A stretch of 14,942 bases of DNA from VFBF01 sp034440275 (GTDB lineage Bacteria > Pseudomonadota > Alphaproteobacteria > Caulobacterales > Aquidulcibacteraceae): positions 1-14,942 of the forward strand of contig JAWXBS010000016.1 of assembly GCA_034440275.1 (NCBI GenBank), written 5' to 3'. Numbering within the stretch: the first letter of the stretch is position 1; every line of letters begins with the position of its first letter. The notes beneath the pieces are model-generated. The model did not search any database. It had not been told where the DNA came from and saw only the letters and a program-made list of their open reading frames with translations. The position numbers were made by a program, and so were the translations under genes. Of the stretch, positions 13,761 to 14,942 are shown one piece after another.

Positions 13761-14921
13761 TTACTGCGACGGCGGCGGCGCGGAGCCGCCGGGAAAGATG
13801 CCGGCGGCGACGGGTTTTGGCTTCTTGCGACGCAGTGCGCGAAGGCGACGCCAGAAGCGCTTCTTCTCGGGCTTCGGCAACGGCTGGAGATTGTGCAGGA
13901 AATCCTCCGCGCAGGCGCGCCAGGAAAACTTCTCCGCGTACTTCCGCGTCGTCCCGCGATCGCACTCCAACGCTTCCATGCATGCGATTTTCAGGTCGTC
14001 GTTCACCGCGCCGGCACCGGAGTCGGGGATGATGTCCTTCGGACCCGGCGCCATGAAACCCGCGACCGGCGTGCCGGCGGCCATTGCTTCAAGGATCACG
14101 AGGCCGAACGTGTCGGTGAAGCTCGGGAAGACGAAGACGTCGGCGTCGGCGTAGTGCTGCGCGAGTTCGTCGCCGAACTTCGGCCCCGTGAACTTCGCGG
14201 CGGGATACTTCTGCGCCAGCTCCTCCAGCAGCGGCCCGCCGCCGACGACCACCTTCGTCCCCGGCAGATCGAGCTTCAGGAAAGCCTCGATGTTCTTCTC
14301 CACCGCCACGCGGCCCACGTAGGCCCAGACGGGCTTTGCGAGGTCCTTGTAGACGCCGCCGTCCATGCCGCGTTTGGAGGGATGGAACATCTCGGTGTCG
14401 ACGCCGCGGCTCCACGCCGTGATGTTCTTCATCCCGCGTGATTCCAGCCGTTCCATCATGGAGGGCGTCGCCACCATCACGCGGCCGCTCTTGTTGTGGA
14501 AGGCGCGCATGTAGGCGTAGCCCGCCCAGGTCGGAATCCACCAGAAGCGCGCGTGCACGTATTCCGGAAACTGCGTGTGATAGCTCGTCGTGAACGGAAA
14601 CTTGTACTCGAGGCAGATCGCGCGCGCGTCCCAGCCCAGCGTGCCCTCGGTGGCGATGTGCACGGCGTCCGGCGCGAACGCCTTGAAGCGCTCCTCCACA
14701 TCGTCGCGGGCCCAGAGCGCGAGCTTGATTTCCTCGTAGGTGATGAGCGGCATCGTCTTGTAGCCGTCGCTCGGCGAGACGATCTCCACCTCCACGCCCA
14801 TCTCGCGCAGCTCCTTGATCACGCGCGAGAGCGTGCGCACCACGCCGTTCACCTGCGGCTCCCAGGCGTCGGTCACGACCATGAGGCGGGTAGGGTCCTG
14901 GTCGGGCGGGGCGGGAATCAA
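13761..14921 (-). CDS. GT4-family glycosyltransferase, Agt-like (probable glycolipid synthase)
   Basis: A GT-B fold retaining glycosyltransferase of family GT4 (386 aa from this start). The N-terminus VVTDAWEPQVNGVVRTLSR is the acceptor-side signature shared with SqdX/SQD2, mycobacterial MgtA and the alphaproteobacterial Agt lipid glycosyltransferases; HIATEGTLGWDARAICLE and TSYHTQFPEYVHARF also fit this group. The donor domain has YVGRVAVEKNIEAFLKL and TDTFGLVILEAMAAGTPV, where the usual EX7E motif appears as D270-X7-E278. The last about 40 residues are a basic, Pro-rich tail (KKRFWRRLRALRRKKPK) that could bind membrane phospholipids. Agt enzymes add glucose or glucuronate to diacylglycerol during phosphate starvation; that substrate is inferred, and a mannosyltransferase is possible. 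The start is uncertain: TTG 14921, ATG 14882, or a codon beyond the window, since the frame stays open to the edge. Confidence 0.88.
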   Translation of the reverse strand: MIPAPPDQDPTRLMVVTDAWEPQVNGVVRTLSRVIKELREMGVEVEIVSPSDGYKTMPLITYEEIKLALWARDDVEERFKAFAPDAVHIATEGTLGWDARAICLEYKFPFTTSYHTQFPEYVHARFWWIPTWAGYAYMRAFHNKSGRVMVATPSMMERLESRGMKNITAWSRGVDTEMFHPSKRGMDGGVYKDLAKPVWAYVGRVAVEKNIEAFLKLDLPGTKVVVGGGPLLEELAQKYPAAKFTGPKFGDELAQHYADADVFVFPSFTDTFGLVILEAMAAGTPVAGFMAPGPKDIIPDSGAGAVNDDLKIACMEALECDRGTTRKYAEKFSWRACAEDFLHNLQPLPKPEKKRFWRRLRALRRKKPKPVAAGIFPGGSAPPPSQ

Positions 14922-14942
14922 CGGACGGTCTTGGGGGCGATC

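Noticed and set aside
13603..14154. Rightward 183-codon open frame through the palindromic repeat and the end of the glycosyltransferase
   Set aside because: Its first half translates the REP-like element and its second half is antisense to the conserved C-terminal part of the glycosyltransferase; not a gene.
1..14942. CRISPR arrays, tRNA or rRNA genes, insertion sequences, prophage genes
   Set aside because: No regularly spaced direct repeats, no tRNA-like cloverleaf with a GTTCGA arm, and no transposase or integrase motifs were seen on either strand.

Overview
The window is GC-rich, densely coded DNA, most likely from an alphaproteobacterium. Three things point there: a type II secretion (T2SS) cluster that includes gspN, a direct-repeat LexA box of the GTTC-N7-GTTC type typical of Alphaproteobacteria, and a glycosyltransferase resembling the alphaproteobacterial lipid (Agt-like) group. 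The layout recalls Caulobacterales/Hyphomonadaceae-like genomes, but the sequence alone does not fix the genus.

Positions 3-9579 (+) hold a T2SS operon: the 3' part of gspD (secretin), then gspE (ATPase), gspF (inner-membrane platform), gspG (major pseudopilin), gspH, gspI, gspJ and gspK (minor pseudopilins), gspL and gspM (assembly platform), gspN, and a small exported protein of unknown function. From gspF to the last gene every junction overlaps, mostly as ATGA or GTGA, so this is one translationally coupled unit. gspC is not seen and presumably lies upstream of the window. A short, catalytic-domain-only prepilin peptidase (10025-9450, -) faces the operon and overlaps the 3' end of the exported-protein gene by about 130 bp. 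It would process the five pseudopilins.

Positions 10026-13231 hold an intergenic region with a convincing Pho box (three 11-bp-phased repeats, 10086-10114), followed by pstS, pstC and pstA (+). These encode the lipoprotein phosphate-binding protein and two permeases of the high-affinity phosphate ABC transporter. The ATPase gene pstB and phoU are not in the window. pstA is followed instead by 529 bp without a recognisable gene.

That gap (13232-13760) is not empty. It contains (a) a potential pseudoknot or inverted-repeat structure with a perfect 14-bp stem, (b) a leftward promoter with TTGACA, a 17-bp spacer and TAGCTT whose spacer contains a perfect LexA box, with no recognised gene downstream, and (c) a 148-bp composite palindrome of REP type abutting the stop codon of the next gene. 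The last gene (14921-13761, -) is a GT4 glycosyltransferase like the Agt enzymes that make phosphorus-free glycolipids during phosphate starvation.

Taken together, the right part looks like a phosphate-limitation neighbourhood (Pho-box pstSCA plus a lipid-remodelling-type glycosyltransferase) next to a T2SS that may export phosphate-scavenging enzymes. That functional link is inference. The orphan SOS promoter is the least expected element.
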